Positions 5,367-6,439 of a stretch of DNA of 6,439 bases are shown here, piece after piece. Source of the stretch: a bacterium (lineage in GTDB: Bacteria; Cyanobacteriota; Vampirovibrionia; Gastranaerophilales; Gastranaerophilaceae); NCBI GenBank assembly GCA_024408905.1, contig JAKSUP010000082.1, forward strand, positions 1-6,439, written 5' to 3'. Every line of letters starts with the position of its first letter. The stretch's first letter is position 1. The position numbers were made by a program, and so were the translations under genes. The notes under the pieces were generated by a model, which saw only the letters and a list, made by a program, of their open reading frames with translations, ran no database searches and had not been told where the DNA came from.

Positions 5367-6439
5367 ATACAACAATATAATTATAAACGGAATTTATAAC
5401 ATTTTTAAATGCATTTTGATTACCAAAGAAAACATAAAATTCTGCTTTATTTTTCCATAGCATTTGAAGTTCAGGTGTTTCAAGAGGTGGGCCTGCCGGT
5501 GTTGTTCTTGCAGGATTTTTAGGGTTAGAAATTACTCCTGTTGAACGCAATATCGGGATATACAGATTGTTTTTGTATATTTCATATTGCGTTAGTCCTT
5601 TTGTAATTACGCCCAAGTTGTTTTCTTTTTCGTCAATCAAAAGACCTCTTTGCATAGGTGCAGTATTTGTCTTGACCTCAATTCCTCTTTCTTTCGGCAA
5701 ATTTTCTCTTATGTCGTAGTTAGAATCAAATTTGCGTTTGATAAGGGTATCCATATCTTCAGAATAGACAGTTTTGATATTTTTACTCAAAATAAATTGA
5801 GCTTCTAAAAGGTGATTTTTCTTTGAGTTGTCCCAATTAAACTCAAATTTCAAGTAATTTGAATTTCTATTCAGTGAAACTACTAATGGAATAATATCCC
5901 ATTTCCCTTCAAATTCTATCCTGAGAGAGCATCTGTTATAACCTTTGTATGCAATTCTTGAGCGAATAACTTTATAGTTATATCCTTTATCGTCAATATC
6001 AGGCGCATTATTATAGCTATCGCCCAAGTCAGCAAAATCAATTAATGAAAATTGTATATCATTTATAAAAATATTGCCGTCGAAAATCTTTAGTTCAATA
6101 TTTTCATTTTTGATATTGTTGTCAGATACTTCAAGTTCCCCATCGGTTAATTGTGGAATAACAAAATCGACTTCATCAGGTTTAAGTTTTTTTATTGGGG
6201 TAAGGTACGTTTTAATTGAGGTATAGTCTTCAGTTATAGGTACTTGCTGGGTATCAGTTAGTAGATACTCATCAAAGCCCATTTCCTCATCATATTTTTC
6301 GTAGCCTTCAAGTGTTTTGGATGTCTTTATTTCAACAATCCCTGAAAACGGCTTGTCAGACAAATTTACAATTCTTTTTTCGTCAAAATGATTTTCAAAT
6401 TTCAATTCCGAGATAATCGTATTTGTAATTTGTAAAATT
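5365..6439 (-). CDS. Alpha-mannosidase-type protein (glycoside hydrolase family 38), C-terminal part only; N-terminus beyond window edge
   Basis: The minus-strand frame ends at TAA 5367-5365 and stays open to the right edge, giving 357 visible residues (the first is ILQITNTIISE). There is no ATG start near 6405; the TTG there lies inside a continuous frame without a binding site, so the gene is cut by the window, not short. The visible part matches the beta-sandwich C-terminal region of GH38. It has an opening strand IVNLSDKPFSGIVEIK, the DLGDSYNNAP element (visible residues 138-146), NTAPMQRGLLI (258-268), and GLTQYEIYKNNLYIPILRS (281-299). A TPAGPPLETPELQ stretch (313-325) follows. Family members remove alpha-linked mannose from glycans or mannosylglycerate-type compounds. 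The catalytic N-terminal domain with the nucleophile aspartate and zinc site is not visible, so activity and substrate cannot be judged. It is convergent with the sugar-phosphate mutase and shares its terminator. Confidence 0.85.
   Translation of the reverse strand, partial: ILQITNTIISELKFENHFDEKRIVNLSDKPFSGIVEIKTSKTLEGYEKYDEEMGFDEYLLTDTQQVPITEDYTSIKTYLTPIKKLKPDEVDFVIPQLTDGELEVSDNNIKNENIELKIFDGNIFINDIQFSLIDFADLGDSYNNAPDIDDKGYNYKVIRSRIAYKGYNRCSLRIEFEGKWDIIPLVVSLNRNSNYLKFEFNWDNSKKNHLLEAQFILSKNIKTVYSEDMDTLIKRKFDSNYDIRENLPKERGIEVKTNTAPMQRGLLIDEKENNLGVITKGLTQYEIYKNNLYIPILRSTGVISNPKNPARTTPAGPPLETPELQMLWKNKAEFYVFFGNQNAFKNVINSVYNYIVV

Overview
The window is AT-rich (roughly one third G+C by eye) and densely coding on both strands, with the standard genetic code and clear AGGAG-type ribosome binding sites. 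I infer a bacterium with a cyanobacterial-type hexose-phosphate mutase and many small lineage-specific proteins. A gut Melainabacteria/Vampirovibrionia (Gastranaerophilales-like) genome would fit, but this is a guess from composition and gene flavour; no marker gene is present to prove it.

Left part (1-1302, minus strand). A large protein, cut off by the left window edge, carries an HELDH zinc-metallopeptidase-type motif but matches no family I can name. Upstream of it, with a good ribosome binding site, lies an unrecognised 50-residue open frame. Around 1303-1384 a short divergent control region separates these from the plus-strand genes.

Centre (1385-3520, plus strand). A small CxxC protein of the DUF1858 'redox disulfide' family comes first. 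A perfect 10-bp hairpin follows, then an NfeD-type membrane protein and an SPFH/band-7 protein of the QmcA (paraslipin-like) type, which are 11 bp apart and form the classic NfeD-SPFH membrane pair. A small predicted exported protein with two cysteines in its mature part closes the group before a strong Rho-independent terminator.

Right part (3521-6439). A complete phosphoglucomutase/phosphomannomutase is followed by a 113-residue cytosolic protein resembling DUF6812, which has its own good promoter. A bidirectional terminator separates this pair from a convergent minus-strand gene. That gene encodes the C-terminal half of a GH38-type alpha-mannosidase whose catalytic N-terminal half lies beyond the right edge. 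The mutase (sugar-phosphate interconversion) and the mannosidase (mannoside breakdown) are both carbohydrate genes, but they are convergent and not co-transcribed.

I see no mobile element, CRISPR array, rRNA, tRNA or convincing riboswitch. Most of the window is ordinary chromosomal content. The points most worth a second look are the unassigned HExxH protein, the 50-residue frame next to it, and the small exported protein attached to the SPFH operon.
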